Below, piece after piece: positions 25,561 through 30,768 of a DNA stretch of 33,340 nt. The DNA comes from a virus. The position numbers were made by a program, and so were the translations under genes. Every line of letters starts with the position of its first letter. The first letter of the stretch is position 1. The stretch lies in IMG/VR virus record IMGVR_UViG_3300030107_002740, positions 1-33,340 of that record, one strand, 5' to 3'. The notes beneath the pieces are model-generated. The model saw only the letters and a list, made by a program, of their open reading frames with translations, did no database searches and was not told where the DNA came from.

Positions 25561-25697
25561 GAACAATGCGAAAAAGATTAACAACACCAGAGGAAATAAA
25601 AGAGATACATGATAATAGAAAAAAATATAGAGAAGAAGATTTAAGAGCAAAAATGCAAAGAATATCTAATCAATTAAGAGAGTGTGGCAAATTATGA
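25557..25697 (+). CDS. Small charged protein, 46 aa
   Basis: The ATG at 25557 overlaps the lysozyme stop as ATGA, the usual junction in this genome. An in-frame ATG at 25497 inside the lysozyme gene would add 20 residues but has no ribosome site. The product (RTMRKRLTTPEEIKEIHDNR then KKYREEDLRAKMQRISNQLR) is highly charged and helical. It ends in an ATGA overlap. Unknown function. Confidence 0.6.
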   Translation: MRTMRKRLTTPEEIKEIHDNRKKYREEDLRAKMQRISNQLRECGKL

Positions 25698-25828
25698 AAA
25701 AGAAAAAAATAGTTAAAAAAAAGAAAAAAGAAATTAAAAATAAAAAATTAAATGAATTAGGTTATCCTGTTAATGATCCTTATGGTTTGTTTGCCGCTTT
25801 TCATAGAGCATTTAATGGAAAAAAATAA
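25694..25828 (+). CDS. Small lysine-rich protein, 44 aa
   Basis: ATG at 25694 overlaps the previous stop, and the stop TAA at 25826-25828 overlaps the next ATG. The first 20 residues are almost all lysine with a few isoleucines; the second half reads ELGYPVNDPYGLFAAFHRAF then NGKK. The two-part layout suggests a nucleic-acid-binding tail attached to a short motif. Junctions on both sides support it as a real gene. Function unknown. Confidence 0.7.
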   Translation: MKKKKIVKKKKKEIKNKKLNELGYPVNDPYGLFAAFHRAFNGKK

Positions 25829-26085
25829 TGGCTAAATATCAAGGCAGAACAGTTAAATTAAATAAAATTCAACGAGGAGATGTTAAAAAATTTAAAGTTT
25901 TTGTAAGAGATAGATCAACAGGTAACATTAAAAAAGTAAATTTTGGTGATAAAACTATGCGAATTAAAAAAAATATTCCAGCAAGAAAAAGAAGTTTTAT
26001 GGCTAGAATGGGTGGAGTATTAAAAAAAGTTAAAGGTCAAAAAAATTTAAGTCCAGCATATTGGGCGATTAAATCGTGGAGGTAA
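25828..26085 (+). CDS. Conserved basic marine-phage protein, 85 aa
   Basis: 85 residues, basic. YQGRTVKLNKIQRGDVKKFK then VFVRDRSTGNIKKVNFGDKT and PARKRSFMARMG then SPAYWAIKSW follow a family I have seen in marine phages (GDxxMxI+++xPARR+SFxARH... YWSxxxW). Here the usual cysteine-containing centre is replaced by GGVLKKVKGQ. Family function is unknown to me. Starts at TAATG. Confidence 0.65.
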   Translation: MAKYQGRTVKLNKIQRGDVKKFKVFVRDRSTGNIKKVNFGDKTMRIKKNIPARKRSFMARMGGVLKKVKGQKNLSPAYWAIKSWR

Positions 26086-26086
26086 A

Positions 26087-26503
26087 ATGGTACTAGGTAA
26101 AATATTTGGTGGTGATACAATTAAAACAGTTGGTAATGTAATAGACGATCTTCATTTCTCAGGAGAGGAAAAAGAAAAGCTAAAATTACAAATGAAAGAG
26201 ATTGATGCAAAGTTAAAAGAAAAACAAATGTCAATTAATTTAGCAGATGCTCAATCAACTGCTGGAGGATTAAGTGGTTTTATGCAAAGAAGCTGGAGGC
26301 CGTTAATAGGCATGAGTGCGGCCATATCCATATTTTGGGAATTTGTTTTATCAAAATTTATTTTATTTATATGTGGTTTATTTCAGTATGAAGTGTTAAA
26401 TGTTCCTGAACTTGACATGGGAACTCTTATGCCTCTTGTCATGTCGCTTCTAGGTATGGGAGCATTACGAACTTTTGAAAAAACAAAAGGAGTTGCAAAA
26501 TGA
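26087..26503 (+). CDS. Holin, GTA three-transmembrane type
   Basis: 138 residues with TGGAGG five bases before the ATG. After an N-terminal amphipathic helical part (about 1-65) comes MQRSWRPLIGMSAAISIFWE then FVLSKFILFICGLF, and finally LMPLVMSLLGMGALRTFEKT then KG. The RSWRP and GALRTFEKxKG blocks are the signature of the GTA_holin_3TM family, found in gene transfer agents and phages of alphaproteobacteria. It would permeabilise the inner membrane and release the lysozyme at 25129. Overlaps the next gene (ATGA). Confidence 0.85.
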   Translation: MVLGKIFGGDTIKTVGNVIDDLHFSGEEKEKLKLQMKEIDAKLKEKQMSINLADAQSTAGGLSGFMQRSWRPLIGMSAAISIFWEFVLSKFILFICGLFQYEVLNVPELDMGTLMPLVMSLLGMGALRTFEKTKGVAK

Positions 26504-26613
26504 GAGAGAGAATTGAAAAGTGGTGGGATTCATTTATTTCTTTAAAGTGGTGGGTTCAAGCAATTATTATTGTAATAATAACTATTGCTATTCATAATTG
26601 GATTTTACATTAA
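26500..26613 (+). CDS. Single-span membrane peptide, 37 aa
   Basis: ATG at 26500 overlaps the holin stop, and its stop TAA at 26611-26613 overlaps the next ATG. It reads RERIEKWWDSFISLKWWVQA then IIIVIITIAIHNWILH: a tryptophan-rich interface followed by a membrane helix. Coupled to the holin gene, it could be a holin partner or antiholin; that is inference. Confidence 0.7.
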   Translation: MRERIEKWWDSFISLKWWVQAIIIVIITIAIHNWILH

Positions 26614-26693
26614 TGCCGAAGGGCAAGGGGACTTATGGCTCTAAAAAAGGCAGACCTCCTAAAAAAAAATCTAAAAAAAGAAAAAAAAAGTAA
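26613..26693 (+). CDS. Tiny basic protein MPKGKGTYGS-type, 26 aa
   Basis: ATG at 26613 in a TAATG junction, stop TAA at 26691-26693. The sequence PKGKGTYGSKKGRPPKKKSK then KRKKK has a form I know from many marine phages, where short proteins starting MPKGKGTYGS recur next to lysis genes. GRPPKKK resembles an AT-hook, so DNA binding is possible. The 3' part overlaps another gene in the +1 frame from 26635. Confidence 0.7.
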   Translation: MPKGKGTYGSKKGRPPKKKSKKRKKK

Positions 26694-26940
26694 TCAAGTA
26701 ATAGGCGACAAGTCTTATAATTTTTATAAAATAATTTGGGAAGATATTACAGGCGATTCAACGATTGTAAGTTTTAATGATTTTGACAAAATGGAAACTT
26801 CAATAATTACAACCTTCGCTTACATATACAAAAAAAACGATAAATATTTATGGACTTTCGCCTCTTACTCAGAGGATGGATTTTTTGGTGATAGAAATAT
26901 TATTCCTGTTGGATTAGTTAAAAGCATTACACAACTCTAG
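26635..26940 (+). CDS. Conserved hypothetical protein, 101 aa, overlapping start
   Basis: The ATG at 26635 lies inside the preceding 26-aa gene in another frame and has AAGGGG four bases upstream. The conserved-looking part starts at about residue 23: GDKSYNFYKIIWEDITGDST then IVSFNDFDKM and KYLWTFASYSEDGFFGDRNI then IPVGLVKSI. I recall related small proteins in marine phages. The first 22 residues are mostly lysine because they share DNA with the lysine-rich reading frame. Converges with the minus-strand nuclease gene, sharing 14 bases at the ends. Confidence 0.65.
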   Translation: MALKKADLLKKNLKKEKKSNQVIGDKSYNFYKIIWEDITGDSTIVSFNDFDKMETSIITTFAYIYKKNDKYLWTFASYSEDGFFGDRNIIPVGLVKSITQL

Positions 26941-27292
26941 CAGCATTAGGGAACAGGGCAAAAATACCTTCTAAAAGGCTTAAATTTGCCTCTACAGAGC
27001 CTTTTAAGACATAATGGGGGGTATTTAACTGCTCAGATGTTTCTAGCCACTTTTTTTGTGTATCTGAAAGCCTTCCTTTTTCAGTTTTAATTTCTAAATA
27101 AACGATTTTTCCTTCAGGAAATTCCAGCACTAGATCAGGAACACCTGACTTTAAACCCATACGAACTAGCTTATTAAGAAACCAAACTTTTCTCTGTCCT
27201 TCATTAGGTACAGAAAAATAGCGAAATTTATAGGTTTTTTGCTTTTCTTTAAGATATTCTACTACTGCAATTTGTATGTCAGACTCTTTCAT
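26927..27292 (-). CDS. VRR-NUC domain nuclease
   Basis: 121 residues, the only minus-strand gene. It has the PD-(D/E)XK signature of VRR-NUC proteins: KESDIQ (E3) at the start, SGVPDLVL (D53), VYLEIKTEKGRLSDTQKKW with E67, K69 and Q79. Stand-alone VRR-NUC proteins in phages are small nucleases, some of which act on branched DNA, so Holliday-junction or packaging-related trimming is possible. No ribosome site is seen before its ATG (TAAATGTAGTGT on its strand). Its promoter should lie in 27293-27420, within the inverted repeat region. Confidence 0.88.
   Translation of the reverse strand: MKESDIQIAVVEYLKEKQKTYKFRYFSVPNEGQRKVWFLNKLVRMGLKSGVPDLVLEFPEGKIVYLEIKTEKGRLSDTQKKWLETSEQLNTPHYVLKGSVEANLSLLEGIFALFPNAARVV
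26972..27006 (+). terminator. 9-bp inverted repeat inside the 3' end of the nuclease gene
   Basis: TAAAAGGCT (26972-26980) pairs perfectly with AGCCTTTTA (26998-27006) around a 17-base loop. It lies 30-65 bases past the stop of the last rightward gene before the minus-strand gene, so it may stop rightward transcripts, although no separate T-run follows. It is inside coding sequence, which also shapes it. Confidence 0.4.
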
Positions 27293-27305
27293 ACACTACA
27301 TTTAG

Positions 27306-27406
27306 CATAAAAGAAGGGCAGTTATCATTAAGATTTGGAGAAAAAAATGAAAAAAAACAAGGAACACCTAAATATTTCCCTGATAAACTGCCCTATTCCT
27401 TTTATG
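27306..27406 (+). promoter_or_regulatory. Long imperfect inverted repeat in the divergent control region
   Basis: 27306-27327 (CATAAAAG, AA, GGGCAGTT, ATCA) is the reverse complement, with small bulges, of 27381-27406 (TGATA, AACTGCCC, TATT, CCTTTTATG). About 53 bases lie between the arms and contain the start of a 21-codon ORF with a strong ribosome site. It sits between the divergent nuclease gene and early operon. It could fold in RNA of either strand, act as an attenuator-type leader, or form a small RNA. Confidence 0.6.
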
Positions 27407-27412
27407 TTTTAG
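27347..27412 (+). CDS. 21-codon ORF, possible leader peptide
   Basis: ATG at 27347 preceded by TTTGGAGAAAAAA, identical to the start sites of the early genes; stop TAG at 27410-27412. It encodes KKNKEHLNISLINCPIPFMF after Met. The last two-thirds of its codons lie in the right arm of the inverted repeat, so translating ribosomes would melt that structure. May be a leader peptide or a small gene; coding status is based mainly on the start site. Confidence 0.45.
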   Translation: MKKNKEHLNISLINCPIPFMF

Positions 27413-27448
27413 GTAATTATTTATAGCAAAATAATAAAAAATTACAAA

Positions 27449-27486
27449 TTGTTAATAAATGTATTGCAAATACATAATAAATGTAT
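27449..27486 (+). promoter_or_regulatory. Early promoter with three phased operator half-sites
   Basis: TTGTTA (27449-27454) and CATAAT (27473-27478), 18 bases apart, form a plausible promoter with initiation near 27485. Over it lie ATGTAT (27459-27464), ATACAT (27470-27475) and ATGTAT (27481-27486), inverted and direct copies of one 6-bp half-site exactly 11 bp apart, so on one face of the DNA. Their position over the -10 and start suggests a repressor site. A related pair occurs at the second early promoter. Confidence 0.5.
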
Positions 27487-27516
27487 AGAAAGGTGTAAAT
27501 GAACAAGGAGAAAAAA

Positions 27517-28212
27517 ATGACAGAATATTTTTTTAGAAGTGGATCACCTGTGACAAGAAAAATTCACAAAAAAAATAACAAATTATACTCTTATCAAAAT
27601 TGTTGGAGATGTGATGGTACAGGATATACACCTTATGTTTGGGTTGAAGCTGGTTATTGTTTTAGATGTGGTAAACAAGGTTTCAATCATAGTGATTTTA
27701 AAAGAGTTTTTACTGAAGAAGAATATAATCGTCTTGAAAAAAATAGATTAGCAAGAGAAGAAAAGAAATTTGCTAAAATAAAAAAAGATAATGAATTTTT
27801 TATTGGCAAAGTTCAATTTTATCATAATCCAAATAAATTTGTTTCTAAAATAAATTCTTGGTATGATTTTCAAAACAAAAATCGTGATTATTTTTCAAGA
27901 GTTTTAGAAATTGGAGAGTCTTTAACTAAACAATATTGGCAAAAAATATCATCTAATTTTATAGAATTAGGAAAACATACTGAAAAACTTACTTTAGTTT
28001 TTAGAAAAGGTTTTGAATCTTTTTATGGTTGGTCTGAAATTCTTAAATTTGTTGATGATAAGAATAATCAATATGTTTGGTTTACGTCATCATATCCTGA
28101 TCTTGAAGTAGATGAGTCTTATAATGCTAGATTTATCGTAAAAGAAAATCAAGAGTCAGATCAATATGGAAAACAAAATATGATTAAAAATTTTAAGGTG
28201 GCTCAATCATGA
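27517..28212 (+). CDS. Zinc-ribbon protein of unknown function, 231 aa
   Basis: The frame is open from an ATG at 27499, but that would translate the ribosome site itself (AAGGAGAAAAAA); the ATG at 27517 is the correct start. The product begins TEYFFRSGSPVTRKIHKKN and has two CxxC pairs, CWRCDGTGYTPYVWVEAGY then CFRCGKQGF, at about residues 27-50, a DnaJ-like zinc ribbon. A coiled stretch (FTEEEYNRLEKNRLAREEKK) follows and the rest is aromatic-rich. First gene of the early operon, so a role in takeover or DNA metabolism is likely. Its end forms the left arm of a perfect hairpin. Confidence 0.75.
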   Translation: MTEYFFRSGSPVTRKIHKKNNKLYSYQNCWRCDGTGYTPYVWVEAGYCFRCGKQGFNHSDFKRVFTEEEYNRLEKNRLAREEKKFAKIKKDNEFFIGKVQFYHNPNKFVSKINSWYDFQNKNRDYFSRVLEIGESLTKQYWQKISSNFIELGKHTEKLTLVFRKGFESFYGWSEILKFVDDKNNQYVWFTSSYPDLEVDESYNARFIVKENQESDQYGKQNMIKNFKVAQS

Positions 28213-28219
28213 GCCACCT
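28196..28219 (+). promoter_or_regulatory. Perfect 10-bp hairpin at the end of the first early gene
   Basis: AGGTGGCTCA (28196-28205) and TGAGCCACCT (28210-28219) are exact reverse complements with the loop ATCA. The stem spans the TGA stop of the gene at 27517 and lies just ahead of the ribosome site of the gene at 28236. AACAATGG follows, so there is no T-run. Likely functions: partial termination, mRNA stabilisation or cleavage, or a protein-binding site. Confidence 0.65.
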
Positions 28220-28235
28220 AACAATGGAGAGAAAA

Positions 28236-28403
28236 ATGTTAATTAAAAAACCTTTTAAAAGAATAAAAAAATTTACTGAATATTGTAATGGTAAAAAAAC
28301 AGATTTGTTCAAAATATGGTTTTTGGACAATACTACTGAGGTTAGAAATAGCGACAATCAAGTTGTTATGTCTAGTAAAATTATAGGAGAAAAAAATGTA
28401 TAA
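28236..28403 (+). CDS. Hypothetical early protein, 55 aa
   Basis: The ATG at 28236 follows GGAGAGAAAA, the local start-site pattern; the earlier in-frame ATG at 28209 lies in the loop/arm of the hairpin and has no ribosome site. The product is basic at the N-terminus (LIKKPFKRIKKFTEYCNGKK) and then beta-like (DLFKIWFLDNTTEVRNSDNQ). It overlaps the next gene slightly. No family recognised. Confidence 0.65.
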   Translation: MLIKKPFKRIKKFTEYCNGKKTDLFKIWFLDNTTEVRNSDNQVVMSSKIIGEKNV

Positions 28404-28701
28404 ACTTATAGATTGTGGAACTTATTTGTGGTTTGTCAAAAAATCTAATAAATATTTTCATTGTGTTTATTCAGTTGATGGAGAACACAAAAAATTACCT
28501 ATTAAAAATAATTATTTAAAAAATTTAAATGACAAAACTAAATATGGTAATTTAAAATGTTTTTTAAGCTATGAGGGTTTTGAAAAACAACCATGTATTA
28601 TTAATAATAAAACTCATAAATTTTATAATAAGATTTGGAAACAATTAAACAAAACTATTTTAATGAAAGAGGTACTTAAACAAATAAAGGAGCAAGTATG
28701 A
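28396..28701 (+). CDS. Hypothetical early protein, 101 aa
   Basis: Start at 28396 right after ATAGGAGAAAAAA. The 101 residues are basic and rich in Lys, Asn and Tyr, with four cysteines (IDCG, HCVY, KCFL, PCII). TYLWFVKKSNKYFHCVYSVD near the N-terminus suggests a beta hairpin. No signal peptide, no membrane segment. Stop overlaps the next start (ATGA). Function not recognised; its place in the early operon suggests a host-interaction or DNA-metabolism role. Confidence 0.7.
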   Translation: MYKLIDCGTYLWFVKKSNKYFHCVYSVDGEHKKLPIKNNYLKNLNDKTKYGNLKCFLSYEGFEKQPCIINNKTHKFYNKIWKQLNKTILMKEVLKQIKEQV

Positions 28702-28859
28702 GTGGATTTGGAGATTGGGTTTTAGAGCAGCACGAAGGTGTTTTAAAAAAAGAACCAACAAAAAAAGAAATAAAAAAAGTTTATAAAAAGCAACCTAGAC
28801 TTTCAAAGTCAGTTGTAGTGTATAAACCTAAACTAAGTTTTGAAGGAGAAAAAAAATGA
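28698..28859 (+). CDS. Small hypothetical protein, 53 aa
   Basis: ATG at 28698 overlaps the previous stop and follows AAAGGAG at 28686-28692. It encodes SGFGDWVLEQHEGVLKKEPT then KKEIKKVYKKQPRLSKSVVV, a basic protein with a short acidic aromatic start. The end (SFEGEKK) is encoded by the ribosome site of the next gene, and the stop overlaps that gene's ATG. No known family. Confidence 0.7.
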   Translation: MSGFGDWVLEQHEGVLKKEPTKKEIKKVYKKQPRLSKSVVVYKPKLSFEGEKK

Positions 28860-29161
28860 AACCAGAAATAAGATTAGTTCCTAATAATCAAAAAAATGTT
28901 TCTGTTAGAGTTGGCAATAAAACATATTTTATTTCAGAAGAAGAAGATAAGGAATTAATTGATAAAGCTAATAAGTATAAAAAATTGTTGAGTAGAAAAA
29001 ATCCTATTCCACGAAATTATTTGTATGGTCTTTGGATAACTATTTATAAAGATTCTGGATATGATTTTTATTTAGAGCCAATACAAATGAAGCTATTTGA
29101 TTCTAAATGGAAAAGAGCAATTAATAATTTTTTTAGAAAAGAACAAAGGAGAAAAAAATGA
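28856..29161 (+). CDS. Hypothetical early protein, 101 aa
   Basis: Start at 28856 after GAAGGAGAAAAAAA. 101 residues, basic. EIRLVPNNQKNVSVRVGNKT then YFISEEEDKELIDKANKYKK suggests an N-terminal strand pair followed by a helix, a layout reminiscent of small AP2/integrase-type DNA-binding domains, but motifs are too weak to claim that. The C-terminus is basic (WKRAINNFFRKEQRRKK). Stop overlaps the lipoprotein start. Confidence 0.65.
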   Translation: MKPEIRLVPNNQKNVSVRVGNKTYFISEEEDKELIDKANKYKKLLSRKNPIPRNYLYGLWITIYKDSGYDFYLEPIQMKLFDSKWKRAINNFFRKEQRRKK

Positions 29162-29388
29162 AACAAATTAGTATTATTATTTTAATGTTAATGTTGTCTG
29201 CTTGTTCGTCATATATGCCTGTTTATGATCCTTCTGGTAGTGAGAATAAAGAGTTTTATGATGATTTAGCAGAATGTCGGTTTGTAGCACAAAGCCAAAT
29301 GAGTGGCTTTAGCTATGGATATCATGAGAAAAAAGTGGTATCAAAATGCATGGAAAATAGAGGTTACTCTATTTTAAATAACGAATAG
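29158..29388 (+). CDS. Small lipoprotein, 76 aa
   Basis: Start at 29158 after AAAGGAGAAAAAA. The N-terminus KQISIIILMLMLSACSSYMP is a lipoprotein signal with lipobox LSAC; Cys16 would be lipidated. The next residues (SS) do not resemble an inner-membrane retention signal, so outer membrane is likely. Two more cysteines sit in DLAECRFVAQ and VVSKCMENRGYSIL, a pattern seen in small bacterial envelope lipoproteins. As an early gene, it may block superinfection or alter the host surface; this is inference. Confidence 0.8.
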   Translation: MKQISIIILMLMLSACSSYMPVYDPSGSENKEFYDDLAECRFVAQSQMSGFSYGYHEKKVVSKCMENRGYSILNNE

Positions 29389-29397
29389 GAGAAAAAA

Positions 29398-29877
29398 ATG
29401 CACAGTCAAAGAACTGAATTACTTTTATCAGCCATAGAAGAAGCTAGGGTTGGTTTTAAACAACTAAATAAAAGTGGTCTTAATAGTTTTTTTAAAACTC
29501 AAAATGGGAAACCACATCAATTTAGTACATTAGATGATATATTTAATTCTTGTAAAGATTCTTTAAGAGAAAATAAATTATCTATTTTATATAATATTGA
29601 AGATAAAAACGAATTAATATTTTTGACTACTACAATTACACATTTAACAAGTGGTCAATTTATTAAATCATCATCCTCAATAGGAACTGTATCAAGTAAT
29701 CCTCAACAAATTGGAAGTGGTATTACCTATATGAGAAGGTATCATATTCAAGCTATGTTGAATCTTGAAGCAGATTTTGAAGATGATGGAAACCAAGCAT
29801 CAGGTAGAAATACTAATGAAACTTTTAGTAAGGGTGAGCCGAAAACTAAAGTAATTAATAAAGGAGTAGATATATGA
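29398..29877 (+). CDS. erf: ERF-family single-strand annealing protein
   Basis: 159 residues, start at 29398 after ATAGGAGAAAAAA. The ERF pattern is clear: HQFSTLDDIFNSCKDSLREN, FLTTTITHLTSGQFIKSSSS, then QQIGSGITYMRRYHIQAMLN and LEADFEDDGNQA. ERF proteins form rings that anneal complementary single strands during phage recombination and circularisation. The C-terminal tail is short and polar. Together with the PD-(D/E)XK nuclease at 30765 it makes a likely two-component recombination system, comparable to Red. Overlaps the next gene (ATGA). Confidence 0.88.
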   Translation: MHSQRTELLLSAIEEARVGFKQLNKSGLNSFFKTQNGKPHQFSTLDDIFNSCKDSLRENKLSILYNIEDKNELIFLTTTITHLTSGQFIKSSSSIGTVSSNPQQIGSGITYMRRYHIQAMLNLEADFEDDGNQASGRNTNETFSKGEPKTKVINKGVDI

Positions 29878-30086
29878 AAACTTACATAAAGCTATTTAAG
29901 AATGATAACAAAGTTGAAGGAGATTCAAAACCTGTTTATCAAAATAGCAAAGTTCAAATTAAAGAGAAGATAACACTTGATCCAGATAGGGTTTATTCAG
30001 CCGCAATTTGGAAGCAAGATGATGGTACTTTAAACTTTAAAATTGAACTTAAAGATGAACAGTACAATCAATCACCAGACATTTAA
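29874..30086 (+). CDS. Hypothetical protein behind ERF, 70 aa
   Basis: 70 residues from an ATGA junction with AAAGGAG upstream. KTYIKLFKNDNKVEGDSKPV then YQNSKVQIKEKITLDPDRVY and SAAIWKQDDGTLNFKIELKD suggest a small all-beta protein. Similar short proteins next to recombination genes in marine phages could bind single-stranded DNA, but no family signature is decisive. The stop overlaps the HNH gene start (TAATG). Confidence 0.65.
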   Translation: MKTYIKLFKNDNKVEGDSKPVYQNSKVQIKEKITLDPDRVYSAAIWKQDDGTLNFKIELKDEQYNQSPDI

Positions 30087-30379
30087 TGAAAAAGTACCTA
30101 CGAATGTTTATGAAATACTATGGCTATACTGAAGCTGATAGTTATGCTGAACTGTGTTGGTACTGTGTTAAAAATGTGTGGGTTGAAGTACATCATATTG
30201 AATCTAGGGGAATGGGTGGAGATAAAAAAGGACTTAGAGATAAAATTTCAAATCTCATTCCTCTTTGTAGAACTTGTCATTCAGATAGTTCTATAATAAA
30301 CAAACAAAAAGAAACACTAAAAGAAATAGTGAAAAGGAGAATGGAAAATGTCAAAGGAAAAAAGAAGCTATCCAATTAA
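30086..30379 (+). CDS. HNH endonuclease
   Basis: 97 residues. CWYC (C24, C27), VEVHHIESRG (H36, H37), ISNLIPLCRTCHSD (N56, C61, C64, H65) make a complete HNH motif with its zinc-binding cysteines. It lies between recombination genes, not beside a terminase, so a role in processing replication or recombination intermediates, or degrading host DNA, is more likely than packaging. Its 3' end overlaps the next gene by 32 bases. Confidence 0.87.
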   Translation: MKKYLRMFMKYYGYTEADSYAELCWYCVKNVWVEVHHIESRGMGGDKKGLRDKISNLIPLCRTCHSDSSIINKQKETLKEIVKRRMENVKGKKKLSN

Positions 30380-30548
30380 GCGATTTAGTACATTGGAATT
30401 ACATAAAGACTTATATAACAAAGCACGAATTAAAGTTCAGGCAAAGGTCGGAATAGATAATTTAAGTGCCGCACAAACTTTAAATGCAGTTATGCGAGAT
30501 TTTTTGGGAGAAAAAAATGATACAGAAAACAATAACCAGCCTGTTTAA
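30348..30548 (+). CDS. Small protein, possible ribbon-helix-helix-like, 66 aa
   Basis: Start at 30348 with AAAAGGAGAATGGAAA upstream, inside the HNH gene. SYPIKRFSTLELHKDLYNKA then RIKVQAKVGIDNLSAAQTLN and AVMRDFLGEKN gives one strand and two helices, compatible with a small DNA-binding protein, though a ribbon-helix-helix fold is only a suggestion. Its 3' end overlaps the following gene by 32 bases. A candidate for the regulator that reads the ATGTAT sites. Confidence 0.55.
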   Translation: MSKEKRSYPIKRFSTLELHKDLYNKARIKVQAKVGIDNLSAAQTLNAVMRDFLGEKNDTENNNQPV

Positions 30549-30768
30549 TAACTTAATAGCAGTTCAAGGTAGATATATTGATAAAGCATTAAGTCAAAAT
30601 ACAGACTTAGAATTAATTTATAGGGGGGATTCTATGGTTGTGGCTAAATCACAATTAATGAATCCTATTAAGACAAGTATTGTTCCTGATAAATTTACAG
30701 GCAAACCGAATAGATTATTTTATTTTGAATGGAAACCTAAAGATAAAAGACAAGGAGAGTTATTATGA
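30517..30768 (+). CDS. Hypothetical protein, 83 aa
   Basis: The ATG at 30517 follows GGGAGAAAAAA and is preferred to the in-frame ATG at 30484. IQKTITSLFNNLIAVQGRYI then DKALSQNTDLELIYRGDSMV gives an N-terminal helix and beta strands; the C-terminus is NRLFYFEWKPKDKRQGELL. No family recognised. It overlaps the nuclease gene by four bases and is probably part of the recombination/replication set. Confidence 0.65.
   Translation: MIQKTITSLFNNLIAVQGRYIDKALSQNTDLELIYRGDSMVVAKSQLMNPIKTSIVPDKFTGKPNRLFYFEWKPKDKRQGELL

Noticed and set aside
26680-26693. Programmed frameshift joining the 26-aa basic protein to the overlapping 101-aa frame
   Set aside because: The downstream frame is +1 relative to the first, not the -1 favoured by A runs, and it has its own ATG with AAGGGG upstream.
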